A DNA stretch of 64,000 bases from NCBI GenBank assembly GCA_949752735.1, contig OX457053.1, forward strand, positions 28,557,497 to 28,621,496, given 5' to 3'. Source of the stretch: Lumbricus terrestris (Eukaryota > Annelida > Clitellata > Crassiclitellata > Lumbricidae). The notes below the pieces were generated by a model that had not been told where the DNA came from, ran no database searches, and saw nothing but the letters and a program-made list of their open reading frames with translations. Both the position numbers and the translations under genes were made by a program. Numbering within the stretch: position 1 is the stretch's first letter; each line of letters starts with the position of its first letter. Below, one piece after another: positions 33,974 to 45,399 of the stretch.

Positions 33974-35288
33974 TAGACCTGGGAGTCGACCCCAATAAGT
34001 CGACCCCAGTCGACTTGGTCATCCCAAGTCGGGTCGGGTCGTTTCTGCTCACCGCAACTGACCCCAAGTCGAATTTTGTAGATAGAAGTCACTTGAAGTT
34101 GTTTTTACCTCAAGTCGACTTAAACCGACTTGAGACACAACCATAGTTAAATTTGTCACTTCAAACCAATGATTGTGACAACATTTAAGCAGCTTTTGTT
34201 GCCTAGTGTGTTTACAAGAATGAATGAGGCCTTTGCTAAACAGAGACTTAGGCTAGGCTACTGATTATTTTGCCGGTAGGCTATATCGTGCAGACTGCCG
34301 TCTGCCGATCTATTCATATAATTTGTAATTTTATGCCTAGGCCTAAACGTCACGTTTAGGCACGCGCTTAATTAAAATGGTGAAACAAAATGTAACTAAA
34401 ATATTAGCACGTGTGCTTATCAAGCAATCAGTGAACTTCTAGTGGTCAGTGAATTCGGCGCAAAGAAAGCTGGAATCTACAAGACCTAGGCCTATAATAA
34501 ATCGATAGTTTGGCGCTACTTTGGAGCGCTGCATCTGGATTGTCTGCAGAGGAAAAGGCTATTGTATGGCCAATTGGACAATGAAAGACGTTACTGTCAG
34601 TGAGTAGGCCTAGCAGCTCTAGTAGCCTACTGTAGGATGATGCGCTTGCAATGCTATAATTATGCTAAGTTGCGAAACGATGTTAGTGGCCAAATAATTA
34701 TGATAAACAGAATTACAAATTGGGATTATCATAACATGGCCATTCAGTGCAACCATGCAGTCCGCGGTCCGCTATTTTATCTTAGACCTTGCGCTTTTTA
34801 CAAATTTATTTAATATCAATATTAAAAAAATAATAATAGTGAGTGCAATCTGAATAGTCACAGACAATTATAGACAAGCTAAAATTCATAGGCCTAATTA
34901 TTTGCCGTCGCATTGTCTAGGTTAATATAGATGGCCCAAAGCATCACAAAACTATTCAAACTGAAACACAAACAGCTGGAAATAGGTTTAATTACACTTT
35001 AACAAATTCATGCATCAATAAAGTTTTGAGGCCTCGATCATTACTCATTTGTAGGCCTAAATGAAATTAATGCTTGCAGAAAAAATCGGCTTGACTTCTT
35101 GCATTAGTAGCCGTACGTAGACCTAGGCCGTACCATGTCAGAAGTCGACTTCAAGTCGGAAGTCGGTTGTTTTTCTGCCAAGTCGGGTCAAGTCGTTTTG
35201 ACGCCGAGAAGTCGACTTCAAGTCGACCTCAAGTCACTTTGGGGTCAAGTGGGGTCAGATTAGCTGACCAAAGTCACTCCCAGGTCTA
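33974..35288. mobile_element. 1.3 kb hAT-like element with AAGTCGACTT-rich ends
   Basis: The left end TAGACCTGGGAGTCGAC is mirrored at the right by CTCCCAGGTCTA. Flanks CTTGTCGG (33966-33973) and CATGTCGG (35289-35296) match at 7 of 8 positions. Each end holds many copies of AAGTCG/CGACTT (33980-34135 and 35135-35270), while the middle is unrelated AT-rich sequence without a transposase frame. Confidence 0.8.
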
Positions 35289-35384
35289 CATGTCGGGCAA
35301 CTGCTGCGATGCACTATAACCGATAACTCTCAAAGACCCAGAATACATACATACATTTGCAACCTCATCACTCATGTGTATGCC

Positions 35385-35659
35385 CAAGGCCGTAGCTAGG
35401 GGGGTGTTTTGGGTGTTTGAACACCCCGAAATGGAAAAACAAAAATTAAATAATTCATTTACGCAAAAAAACAAGGGAAAATCGCGATTTATGAAGAAAA
35501 AAATCATGAAATTGGATCGTTTTACGCCGTGCTGAAGGTTTTTGGGACACAAAAATCATAAAATGCATCCGATGACTAAAAATGGGTCGACTAAAACAAA
35601 GGTCATCAGAAATATTTCTGGAAAACACCCCCCGAAATAAAATCCTGGCTACGGCCTTG
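35385..35659. mobile_element. hAT-like miniature element, CAAGGCCGTAGC family
   Basis: 275 bp; starts CAAGGCCGTAGCTAGGGGGG and ends CTGGCTACGGCCTTG. Perfect 8 bp duplication TGTATGCC at 35377-35384 and 35660-35667. The interior holds GATGACTAAAAATGGGTCGA and AAAGGTCATCAGAAAT. Same family as 57429-57632. Confidence 0.93.
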
Positions 35660-35667
35660 TGTATGCC

Positions 35668-36524
35668 ACATGGTTGGTGTCTTATATGTAAGAAACCCTG
35701 TGTGCACCTTGGAATGGTCTACACCTGTACAAACCGTTACAGGAGTATCAGGCTGTTGACAATGTTATTTCTCAATTTGCAACTCGAGCACTACATGTAA
35801 ATCAACATCTTTGGCATCTCACTTACACGTGAGCAATTGGTTCTGAAATGTTGAAATGGTTCCTCTGCAATATTCAGTGAGGGTGTACCTTTTGGAACGA
35901 AACACTCTAGCAGATACCTTAATAAAGCTCAAACCAATTATTTATCTGCAAGTCCAACTCAATCAATTTGGCAATGGCTGGGGCACAACCCACGATTTCC
36001 ATAATCTGTTAATTTTTCAACACAACTGTGCATGCAACCTTGTTCAGTTCGCAATGTACCATCTTTAGTTTGATACCAGTTTCTTAACCTTCCTGTCAAT
36101 GAGTGTTGCACGTCAGCTGCCTACGTTTCACGTGCTAAAAATGTTGAGGTACCGATAGTGAATGTTGTGAATGATGGAGCGGAACGAGGCGTCAAACTAG
36201 CGTAGGACTTTGTCGAAGCCAGTCGATCAGAAGAACACTTCGATATAATTTATAAAAATCTATGATCTAAAAAACTAAATTGCAAAACATGAAGAAACTA
36301 TTGCACTTCTGCAAGAGTTAACCAATTATAAGAGCAAACTGTTCAAAATTAACACTGGCTAGTGGCTATATATTATATAAATATTTCAATTTTAATGGTT
36401 TGCTTTTCATATATTTGACATACAAATGTAATATGAGGTCACTCGAAATTCCAGTTGTTGGAATATATTAGATTTTTGCAATGTTATTTCTAAATATTAA
36501 TTTAAAACATTAACAACATGGAAT
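35668..36524. other. Non-coding intron, nothing recognised
   Basis: No exon or placed repeat. Confidence 0.4.
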
Positions 36525-36540
36525 TTGATGTCTAGCATTG

Positions 36541-36650
36541 GCGGCATTTGCAGTTTAACGTCACTGTGTGGTAACAAAGACCATTAGCGACGCCCTCCTT
36601 TTTTATCCAGGCTTGGGACTGGCAATGGCAGAGTGCAACCAGTGGCGGAG
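36541..36650 (-). mobile_element. LINE 3' end, RTE-like, copy C with 16 bp target duplication
   Basis: Flanked by identical TTGATGTCTAGCATTG at 36525-36540 and 36651-36666. The body matches copy B at 23818-23939. A 110 bp, strongly 5'-truncated or SINE-like insertion with clean ends. Confidence 0.88.
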
Positions 36651-36929
36651 TTGATGTCTAGCATTGTTCTATAGATATATAGAGTCATAGAATCATTGGA
36701 ACGAAGCAATATTATGTTTAATATCACAAAAAGGATTTGCCCAAATTTGCATGTTCGGGTTGGGGTTGCTCAAATCAATGTTTGAACACATGGGTGGAGG
36801 GACCTCTAAATATATGCAGATTCCAAAAATATTTTAACCCAATTTAATCTTAATAACAATGGAACAAAATCCATCCCCAGACAGCTCTTTTTATTTGCTT
36901 CAAAATTTTTCAATGCATTTGTGATGCAC

Positions 36930-37095
36930 CTCTACTAGTTTTTTTTGGCGCACCCTGTACACTTCTATCTGTCAGTCTCTCCTCTTCAAAACCTGCTTCT
37001 TCTCGCGGGGACTTGCGCACTGGGAGCGAATCTGAACGGTTCACCCTACTAGAAGCGCATAATAAATGTCTAAATGCAATACAATACATACGTAC
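36930..37095 (+). mobile_element. LINE 3' end, CR1/L2-like, other subfamily
   Basis: GCACTGGGAGCGAATCTGAA, CTAGAAGCGCATAATAAATG, then TGCAATACAATACATACG. Confidence 0.55.
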
Positions 37096-37389
37096 ATACA
37101 TACACGCACATACATGGGCTACTTATATATACACCATACACTAGACCTTTTCTGGAAAATTCTTGCAATGTAGCCTAGGCTACTACGTAGGTCAATGAGC
37201 AAATCAACCGGGTAACTCTCGTATTTTTTTAAATCGTAAATTCCAGATACTAGAGCTGATCATAGAAAAAGCGAAGTTGCTTATACACGTCTTGAATGGC
37301 TGCCAAATAACTTTATATGAATGATTTGATTAGTAAAAGTCTTTCAGTGACTGGCTATAAATTAACCCATGGACCACCATGGCTAAAAC

Positions 37390-37600
37390 GTGAGCCTTTT
37401 CTCTTATTGGCCCTGTACTGTGGAACCAGCTTCCTTCTTCGATGCGTTCCTCCTTACTAACTGGTCGGACAAGTGCCTCTTTTCGTTGTCTAAAAACGAT
37501 TTTCCTCTCTCTTGGTCTGACGCACTGGAAGCACCTCTGATTGGTGTGCACTTGAGATGGGTTATATTAATTTAAAGATACAATACAATAAACAACAATA
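37390..37600 (+). mobile_element. CR1-like LINE C-terminal fragment
   Basis: One frame reads GPVLWNQLPSSMRSSLLTGR then ASFRCLKTIFLSL, the usual WN.LP...R...F...LK ending of CR1/L2-type ORFs. The end carries an ACAATACAATA tail. Confidence 0.7.
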
Positions 37601-37717
37601 TATATAATAGGTTTTCAAAGACTAGTGTTGTCTTTATTGCTAACAAACTAGCAGACTAGAGCAAGCTACGGTTTATTTGTGTGCCCAGACACATACATGT
37701 GTGTTTGTACTGTACAG

Positions 37718-37879
37718 GGCCGTATCTGCCAGAACTTTACGTCTATGCCATTAACTCTACAAGCATCAACATTTCATGGGTGCCGATTAGGGATGTGCAA
37801 ACTGGTCCGGAAACCTACTACAATCTGACGATTACGGATGCTGAGAATGATACATGGATCTTGGAGGAACATGTCAAAG
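37718..37879 (+). CDS. R3 phosphatase exon: FN3 domain 8, first half
   Basis: Acceptor TGTACAG ending at 37717 and donor GTATGA at 37880, phase 1-1. Encodes PYLPELYVYAINSTSINISW and PETYYNLTITDAENDTW. With 42456-42599 it totals 306 bases, one FN3 domain split by a 4.6 kb intron made largely of nested transposable elements. Confidence 0.92.
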
Positions 37880-38182
37880 GTATGATGTTAAAATTCAATT
37901 AACTGCGAATGGCCAGGGCGGTACTGGCAAAACTAGAGGTGAGTATACGCTATGCATACAGTTGCTTAGACCTGTCACGCGGCCAAAGTGTTGAATTGAG
38001 ACTTACTCTGATGTTTCCTTAGACCAGGGGTTCTCAAAATGTGGTACGCGTACTCCAGGAGCACGCCAGGCGGCGGCAAGGGGTACGCGAAAAATTGAGA
38101 AATAGAAATTTTCTCTCAGCTTATGGACGTTGTGCCCATTTTTCTTTGGTTAGCAATGATTTTTAATGTTGCAACTTGCAAC

Positions 38183-38656
38183 CAAGACCGGATACAGAAA
38201 TTTTCGAAGGGGAGGGGGCCAAAATTTTCGGTCTCGGGACAGGGGAAAAATTTTCGTCTTGGTCGCCGAAAATTCTGATGACCCTTTTTTAGTCACTTGT
38301 CGCGAATTCACAAGAAAAAGGCACCAGTTTATCCGTCAAAATAGTTGATGACCTTTTTTTAAAATTCCCAACAAAAAAGTACTGTTTTATCCGCTTAACA
38401 TAGCTGATGACCTGTTTTTAGTCGTTTGTCTGGAATTCCCAACTAAAAAGATACCATTTTATCCGCAAAAATAGCCGATGACCTTTTTCTATCGTATACG
38501 GACCTTGTGTACGGACCTCTTGGGCGTGGGGAGGGCCTACGAAACTACTCATGGGGGGCCACGTCAACTTTCCGAGCCAGAATAGCTGGTAAAAAAATTA
38601 AGAAATTTCTAAATGGGAGGGTCATGGCCGGATTGGCCCCCCTGGATCCGCCCCTG
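38183..38656 (+). mobile_element. hAT-like miniature element, CGGATACAG/CGGATCCAG family
   Basis: Starts CAAGACCGGATACAGAAATT and ends CTGGATCCGCCCCTG. Perfect duplication CTTGCAAC at 38175-38182 and 38657-38664. The interior has about four ~70 bp tandem units, each starting TGATGACC then T-run, and containing GGAATTCCCAAC and ATTTTATCCGC. Confidence 0.92.
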
Positions 38657-38799
38657 CTTGCAACAGCCAACATAGGCTATAGCAGCATCGTCAGTTGTCT
38701 ATTTCCCAACATGATATGATTAGACTCGCATACTCTATAGTGCATGCAACATATTTATGTTTAGGTCTATTCCGATAAATTTGAAAAAACATAATGATG

Positions 38800-38965
38800 A
38801 GTGCCTAAAGTGTGAAAAAAGAAGTGCCTGGACGCCCCTTACCTCGCCAAAAGAAGTGCCTGGACGCCCCTTACCTTCCCAGTCTGTGCTCGCCAATAAG
38901 TGGCTGGACGGCGTTCAGATTTTAAAACAAGTGCATGGACGCCGTCCATGACCGTCCAGGCACAC
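38800..38965. repeat. Short inverted and direct repeat of AAGTGCCTGGACGCC
   Basis: AAGTGCCTGGACGCCCCTTA occurs at 38822 and 38851, a related GTGGCTGGACGGCG at 38900, and the inverse GTCCAGGCACACTTTAA at 38953. Outer parts AAAGTGTG and CACACTTT are inverse of each other. Possibly a small fold-back element. Confidence 0.6.
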
Positions 38966-39132
38966 TTTAAGCCCTGATAATGAGCAAATGGTTGAAAGAA
39001 CCAAAGCTAGAAACTCTCAGCGTATAATTATAGAGCTCAAATAGGAGAGAGCTGAATTGGTCTAAGGATTAATTTCTAGTCGAGCTTTAAAATTTGTGAT
39101 TCCTTTCAGCACGTCATATAGCCCATTATATA

Positions 39133-40153
39133 CGGTGTCCCAATTGAACTGATACCCCTTTTATTTTGGCGATATACTTGTCAATTCTAAATTAAACTAT
39201 ATAAAATTTCAGAGAATGCAAGAGGGATAAATTATCCATGTTTCCTGAAAATGTTATTCAATTCTACGAACAAAGTCCGAAGTTATGCACATTTAAATTT
39301 AGGCAAAGAAAATTGTAAGTTTCCAACATGTAAAAGATAGGAAATTATTGTTTGCAACAATTGCTGTTCTTCAAGGCTGATGTTCAAAATGTCTTGAATG
39401 CATGCTCAAAGATGCTTTCGCCATTCATTGATTACATTGTCGACAATCCCTTGATCAAAACGATTCCATTCTTCCACAATTCGCTGTTTGAGGTGGTCAA
39501 CGTACGTCACTTATGCGAATTTGATAATCCGATCGACTGAACTTCGCGAAATACCAGTTTCTCTTATACTTGCCGAATTGTTCTGTGGGTGCCAGGTCGG
39601 TATTCTTGACTCAATACGAGTGTTTCAACCGAATCAACATTTTCGGTAATGCGAACCGTATGAGGTCTGCCACCACCATGACGCTTTTCTGCAGATCCAA
39701 TAGCGTCAATTTTTTCAAACAGTCGATTCAAGGCTGCGATGGACCAGTTTCTGTTAGGAAATTTCTTTAAAAACCTTTTTGCACGTAATGATTTTTTCTC
39801 TGATTTTTTTTATTAAACTCAAATCATCTTTACTCAAAACCATTTTTATTATTGTCCCTAACAAACATGGAAATGACGGAAATATGACGTCATAATTATT
39901 AACTTAGAAAATAAGGTTGCATTTGCAAACAATAATTTCCTATCTTTTACATGTTGAAAACTTACAATTTTCTTTGCCCAAATTTGAATGTGCATAACTC
40001 CGGACTTTGTTCGTAGAATTGGATAAAATTTTCAGGAAACGTGAATAATTTATCCCTCTTACGATCTCTGACATATTTTAGAGTTTCATCTAGAATTGAC
40101 AAGTAGGCCTATACCGCCAAAACAAAAAGGGTATCAGTTCAATTGGGACACCG
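39133..40153 (-). mobile_element. Tc1/mariner-like deletion derivative with ~225 bp inverted ends
   Basis: The ends begin CGGTGTCCCAATTGAACTG and mirror each other over about 225 bp. On the minus strand there are pieces of a Tc1-type transposase: an N-terminal part (AIGSAEKRHGGGRPHTV, VLSQEYRPGTHRTIRQV) and a C-terminal part (RIVEEWNRFDQGIVDNVINE). The catalytic core between them is missing. Confidence 0.8.
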
Positions 40154-40161
40154 TGTATATA

Positions 40162-40944
40162 CAGGGTTGCCTTGTCTTTGATTCAACTGAATAAATACGA
40201 TCATTTCTAGAATTAACTAGCGTGGCAAGGGTGAATGTCTTTCGTCTGTGAACCAAATGGTTCGTACACTTCTGTCATTGGGAAACAGTTCAAGTAGCTG
40301 CTGACTGAGTTGCAAACGTTTCAATTTGCAATTTTCGTTGAGCGTCTGCCCGATCACACGCTTGTACGTTTTCAGTCGTAAATCTTGCTTTACAATACGT
40401 TGCACCGACGACCGTGATATACCAGTTTCTCTTTGAATTTCTCGCGGACTTTTGTGACTGCATGTGAGGATCATCTTCTTGACTGCAGATCAGCTCACTC
40501 ACCAGCTCAACGTTCTGTCGTGTTCTAGCAGACTTTGGCCGACCATTTCCGCGTTGACGTTCTGTTATACCATCGTTGTCAATTTATTAAATAGCCTGAC
40601 TGACAGTATATAACTATTCTCCAAGCTTTGTTTGGAAACTTATTTTTCATTCGTCTTGCACCCCAATGTTTCCCAATTCGCAAATTTTTAATCAGAATAC
40701 GGTCTTCTGTTGTGATTTTTTTCATTCTGGTTAAAATATCTTCAAAACACGCAGAAATTGACGATTGGCGAATACAAAAATATAAAAATGGCGACCGGAA
40801 ATTGTCGTAATAATGACGTCATATGACTAAACAGGTAAATAGGTAAATGAGTGAACTATTCAAGCTATTATGGATATAGTCTAAACAAATTTGAACTATT
40901 TATATTGCATTATACTAGGCGTTATCACTTTTTGGGCCACCCTG
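40162..40944 (-). mobile_element. Tc1/mariner-like deletion derivative, N-terminal half only
   Basis: Ends CAGGGTTGCC and GGGCCACCCTG with TA on both sides (40160-40161, 40945-40946). The minus-strand frame 40474-40217 encodes a helix-turn-helix region (SHKSPREIQRETGISRSSVQ) up to the first catalytic aspartate (TIWFTDER), then stops near the terminus. The rest of the DDE domain is deleted. Confidence 0.8.
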
Positions 40945-41004
40945 TATATACATCAATACAATACAATATGCGTGTATACAGCCTATATGTTATATATATA
41001 GGCC

Positions 41005-41037
<33 letters not shown>

Positions 41038-41038
41038 A

Positions 41039-41844
41039 CAGTGGCGTAGCCAGGAATTTATGATAGTGGGGTCTGTTTTTTGGGCCTAGCCGGATGCCCT
41101 TTCTGACACCAACTCAACAATATTATCTATATAAATAAAAATGTAAAACGTTATAGTTCGACAAGAAGGATCTGGGAAAATACTTGACCGATTGCTTTCA
41201 AAATTTTACCAAAACGTTCCATTCGAACATAAGCGGGTTTGTGTAACGCCTTTTGGGAAAAAGCGCAATCTTTACGACCCAAAAACACAACTTTTAATTC
41301 CATGCGATTGACGTCGATGGAGTCCAGCCATTTCGAGTTTGAACCTTCACGCATTCTTCGGGCGCGTTTCAAACGCAAGCATTCTTCAAAACGTATAGCC
41401 GACGGTCTGCTATAGCGCAATTTTATATGTAACTGTCGGTTTTGGCAAAATCGTCCATTTGCGGCCGTTTTCCGCGCGTCTTTCTACAGTGGCTACAGGG
41501 GACGGAAGGGGAGGGACGGGAGGGGAGGAGAGGACGGGGGAGGAAGGCGAGGAGAGGAAGGGGAGGGGGAAAGAGAGGGGAAGGGGAAGGAGAAAAAGGA
41601 GGGGACGTAGGAAGGGAGGGTTGGACAGTCTTTTCAGCCACAGCAACGCGTGGCCGGGTACAGCTAGTATTAAATAAAAAGGGAATAAAGTAACAAAGGG
41701 AACAAAGTAAGAAAAACAATTGTTTCTACAGGCAATTGTTTTGCTTTTTCTTATTTAAGTAAATAAATAACTTTTAAAAAATCTTTTTCCTAGGCCAATG
41801 GGGGGGGGCTTTAACCCCCGAAACCACCCTTGTCTACGCCACTG
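41039..41844 (+). mobile_element. hAT-like element, CAGTGGCGTAG family, split by a Helitron-like insertion
   Basis: Starts CAGTGGCGTAGCCAGGAATT and ends CTTGTCTACGCCACTG. The two halves match the copy at 25590-25835 around the insertion 41126-41668. The outer flanks are TG-repeat-like (TGTGTGTA / TATGTGTG), so the target duplication cannot be judged. Confidence 0.85.
41126..41668 (+). mobile_element. Helitron-like (Helentron-type) non-autonomous element
   Basis: Starts TCTATATAAATAAAAATG and ends with a hairpin CCACAGCAACGCGTGG and then CTAGT (41664-41668). It lies exactly between ATTA and ATTAAATAAAAA of the interrupted hAT-like element, so the insertion site is known. A purine-rich block (41508-41620) lies before the end. 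Confidence 0.75.
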
Positions 41845-42455
41845 TATGTGTGTGTGAATCGAGTTTTTAATCTATTCTTGCTATCAAAAATAAATATGGC
41901 CCAACTTTGCGTTTGAAATTGACAAATATAAAACCAGCTAATTTCTTATTTTAAATCTGCGCTAGTCAAAACATGCACTCACCAATACAGATATAGTAGA
42001 CCAATTTTCTCTTTTTGTTGAAATGATTGCATAGCCTAATGAAAACTATACATATTTTAAATTCTGATCCCTATGCACGACTCTAAAATTAGACACCAAT
42101 GATTAAAAGGACTTTTAGTTGTCACTGCAAAGGGGACATCGCAATGGCATTTTGTTTCATCAGATCTGACTTTGCTGGGGGAGGGGGTACCCCATCATTC
42201 GATTTTTGCTTGGGGTAGGCTACAATAAAAATAAAGTTTGAGAACCCTGCCTTAGACATTAGTCATGAAAGTATCAATCGTGAAGTCTCAATGACTGAGC
42301 CATTGGATAGATTTAGCTGAATAGATCTGAATAGTTTCGCATTTTGATAATTTTAGTCTCATTCTATAAGTTCTACTTTAGATTTTACTTTAAACAGTGA
42401 AGCAACCTAAGTGATTAATATTGTTTGATTATAACCTCATTTCACGATTCCGTAG

Positions 42456-42599
42456 GTTTCTATAATCGCTGGGTCGTAGTTGATGGCCTGGATGAATACT
42501 GGGAGTACAGAGTTGAATTCGTAGCCTACACCATCAATGAATTTGGGCTGGAACTACCGTCGGTGGGAAGCACGGTGTACATTCGCACGCTGGAATCAA
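42456..42599 (+). CDS. R3 phosphatase exon: FN3 domain 8, second half
   Basis: Acceptor CCGTAG ending at 42455 and donor GTAAGT at 42600, phase 1-1. Reads FYNRWVVVDGLDEYWEYRVE then FVAYTINEFGLELPS and VYIRTLES, the E-G strands of FN3 with the conserved Leu and Tyr. Confidence 0.92.
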
Positions 42600-42689
42600 G
42601 TAAGTTGCCAGCAGCTTCTTGTTTTCAAAGATTTCTCTATGAAACAGGCCTTTTATTGTAGTCGTCACTAGCGGATAGGCCTACAATTA

Positions 42690-43330
42690 TTTATATCTCG
42701 CATTCATTCATCTCTCACTCAACCGCTTATTCACTTCCTCATGCAGTCATTCGCTCGCTCACGTAGGCCTAATGTAATTCGTAATCTATTTCAGACAATT
42801 TATAATGTAGCATCATCGGTAGCAAACTACTTCTAGGGTGCTTTACACGTATATTGTCAACTGCCAGAGTAAATATGATGAGCTCGAGAGCAAGTTTAGA
42901 GAAAGAACAAATAAAGAGGAGAGATTACCAGGCAGAATTGTACAGAGAAGAGAGGGAGAAAGTGCATTCCAAAAGGCAGCCTCAAGTGTTTTTTAAAAGT
43001 AGATTGAGTCTTGATTTCCTGGATAGTTTGGAAGACTGCTCCAGGCGATTCGAAAGGCACGATCACCCAGTTTAGCTTCGTCACACTCACTACCTCGGCT
43101 GCCCATACTCTCGCTCACTCGACAACTTCGTCGCTCACTGTCTTATTCTCATTTACTCACTCACTCGCTCACTTGCTCGTTGACTCACTTACTTAGTCGC
43201 TCACACTCATTCAAGCTCAAAGAACAAATAACCTCCTCGCACTTCTGCTCACTCGCTCATCAATATTTTACTCACTCATCTCGCTCATCCACTTACTCAT
43301 TCATTCATTCATTCATTTATTCGAGTTGAC
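42690..43330. repeat. Degenerate (CTCA/ATTC)n repeats
   Basis: Scattered CTCACTCG, CATTCATT and GCTCACTC repeats on both sides of an open stretch (42854-43075) that shows no family character and is not spliced into the phosphatase frame. Confidence 0.7.
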
Positions 43331-43589
43331 TGCCATTCCAGTTTCACTGGCGTTTTAATATTCTTCTCGTCGATATTTTAATTAATCTGGTATTGTCGGT
43401 GGTGTTTTTGGCATACGCGGCTTGGGCGACAAGACCTCGTAACAACGTTCAGTCGTACTTTTCCCATGCTCTTCCAATATCCTCAGATTCCTCACGATCC
43501 ACTCTTCCTTTAAATGATCCCATCTCTATCCTGTTCTCCTGCCACTCCTTTCTTTCCACAAGTGGTGGACACTCAACTGAGTTGTAGGC

Positions 43590-43700
43590 TATATTAAGTA
43601 AGTAAGCAAGTAAGTGCCTTTAAGTGACCTTTATTTGCATATGTCAAGCGCACATGCATTACAATGTATAACAAAACGAATACATACATAATATTATATA
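43590..43700 (-). mobile_element. Possible LINE 3' tail with (AAGT)n
   Basis: TAAGTAAGTAAGCAAGTAAG followed by TTTATTTGCATATG and GCGCACATGCATTACAATG, loosely similar to 46200-46290 and 12600-12920. Confidence 0.4.
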
Positions 43701-44064
43701 TAACTATGATAGAGAACAGCAATTAAAGTCATGTTAACTTGTAGCTAATATAATTATAAATGCATCTGTTAATAAAACTATTTTTAAACAAATTTATTTT
43801 AACGAGAGGCAACAGGAAAGGATATCCTCTCTTGCGGAGTTGATACTTGTCCTCCCGAAGAGGTGGCAGGAGCTGGTGAATGCAATGCCCAAAGAATTGA
43901 GCTTTCTTGAAGAGCTTCTTGTCTGCTCGAGCAATCAGCTCTTGCACTGTTTGAATCTTCTCAGAAATTTGCCATCGACAAGCCTTTTTAGGGCAGCGTT
44001 GACGCGTGCAATATCATGTGCCGTAAGAAATTCAGCAAATGAATGCAGTGCATATATGATAAAA

Positions 44065-45123
44065 AAAATATGAATCTTTCAACTTGATATGCCGAAATTT
44101 CAGTTTACAAGCAATTTTCTGTTATAAATTCAACAAAATATAAGTCAAACTATTTTTCTTATATCTCTAATGCCTGATGATTAATCATACCAACCTTTTT
44201 TCGAATATTTAGAGAATTGAACCAAGAATAGGATTCCAAAATATCATGTGATAAATTTGAACGGATAGAAAGATATGAATATTTCAACTTCATCTCCCAA
44301 AATTTCAGTTTTCAGCAAGTCTGTTATGGTGTTCTTTGCGGTTTCGGCGCTTGATATTTACCAATTTTGGTCTTCAGCGATCCTGGAGTAAAAATTATTG
44401 GAACCTATTATCGCGATGTTCTGCTGTCACAACATCTTCTACCTGTAATCAGAAATCTAGCCCCAGAATGCTATTTTATTTTTCACCAACCCACAGAGTC
44501 AGGCAAACCAACGAAATGCTGACAAGAGAGACGCCAGACATCGTTTCTCCCATATTATGGCCTCCAAACAGCCCAGAATTGAATCCTGTCGACTATAAAG
44601 AGTGGAATGTGATGCAAGACCGAGTCAAGCAGAAAACAATCCATGATATAAACGATCTGAAACAACGTTTGCTGGAAGTGTGGGATGGCCTGGACCAGAG
44701 GATAATCGACGATGCTGTTGCCCAATGGCGCCAGCGCCTTCAGGCTTGCGTGCAAGCAGGAGGAGGACATTTTGAGCATCCTATTTAATTAAATAATCAA
44801 ACCATACTGTTGGAATCATGTGGTTAATTCAATTCTCTACATATCTGGAAAATTTTAGAATGATTAATTATCCGGCCATAAAAATAATGAAAAGCGGTAT
44901 AACACATTTAATTGAATCAAACGGAAAATTGCTTGTAAACTGAAATTTCGGCATATCAAGTTGAAAGATTCATATCTTTTTTCCGTTAAACTTTATCTCA
45001 TGAAATTTTGGAATCATATTCTTGGTCCAATTCTCTAAATATTTGGAAAATTTTAGCGTGATATGTTATCAGGCACTAGAGGTATATGAAAAACAAGTTT
45101 GCTTACTTTTTTGAATCACGGTG
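44065..45123 (+). mobile_element. Tc1/mariner-like element (D-type third residue), partly intact frame
   Basis: The frame 44336-44788 encodes the C-terminal transposase part: WPPNSPELNPVDYKEWNVMQ, then HDINDLKQRLLEVWDGLDQR and CVQAGGGHFEH. The third catalytic residue is the Asp in NPVD. Inverted blocks flank it: GAATCTTTCAACTTGATATG (44072) with its inverse at about 44960, and GAATTG(A/G)ACCAAGAAT at 44214 with its inverse at about 45030. The left arm carries a rearranged extra block. The right end lies about 50 bases before the FN3-9 acceptor. Confidence 0.8.
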
Positions 45124-45171
45124 TAGAAACAACGATCGCTGTTTGAATTTGAATGGTTTTCCGTTTGACAG

Positions 45172-45335
45172 CTCCAGGACACGTCCAGTTCTTTAAGGTG
45201 ACCAGCCGGTCTCAGCACAATGAGTGCTACGCTGCGCGTGTCGAATGGACTAAACCAACAGATCGAGATCTGAATGGTATCATCACAAATTACACGGTGA
45301 CTTGGTCTGAGTTAAGTGGACTTTACAATAAATCC
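45172..45335 (+). CDS. R3 phosphatase exon: FN3 domain 9, part 1
   Basis: Acceptor TTGACAG ending at 45171 and donor GTAAGT at 45336, phase 1 in and phase 0 out. Reads PGHVQFFKVTSRSQHNECYA, ARVEWTKPTDRDLNGIITNY and TVTWSELSG, the A-C' strands of FN3. Confidence 0.92.
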
Positions 45336-45399
45336 GTAAGTCATACACTCACTACTTCTTCGTTATAATATTGTCATCTTTAGGATTTGGACAACATTA

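Larger units (their letters stand above)
38025..42249. mobile_element. hAT-like insertion now expanded to 4.2 kb by nested elements
   Basis: The left tip CAGGGGTTCTCAAAATGTGG and right tip AGTTTGAGAACCCTG are inverse of each other. They carry a perfect 8 bp duplication CCTTAGAC at 38017-38024 and 42250-42257. Inside are another hAT-like element (38183-38656), two Tc1-like deletion derivatives (39133-40153, 40162-40944) and a hAT-like element with a Helitron-like one in it (41039-41844). Confidence 0.85.

Noticed and set aside
42854..43075. Additional phosphatase exon
   Set aside because: The charged 73-codon frame has no FN3 or known domain character and no splice pair in the needed phase.
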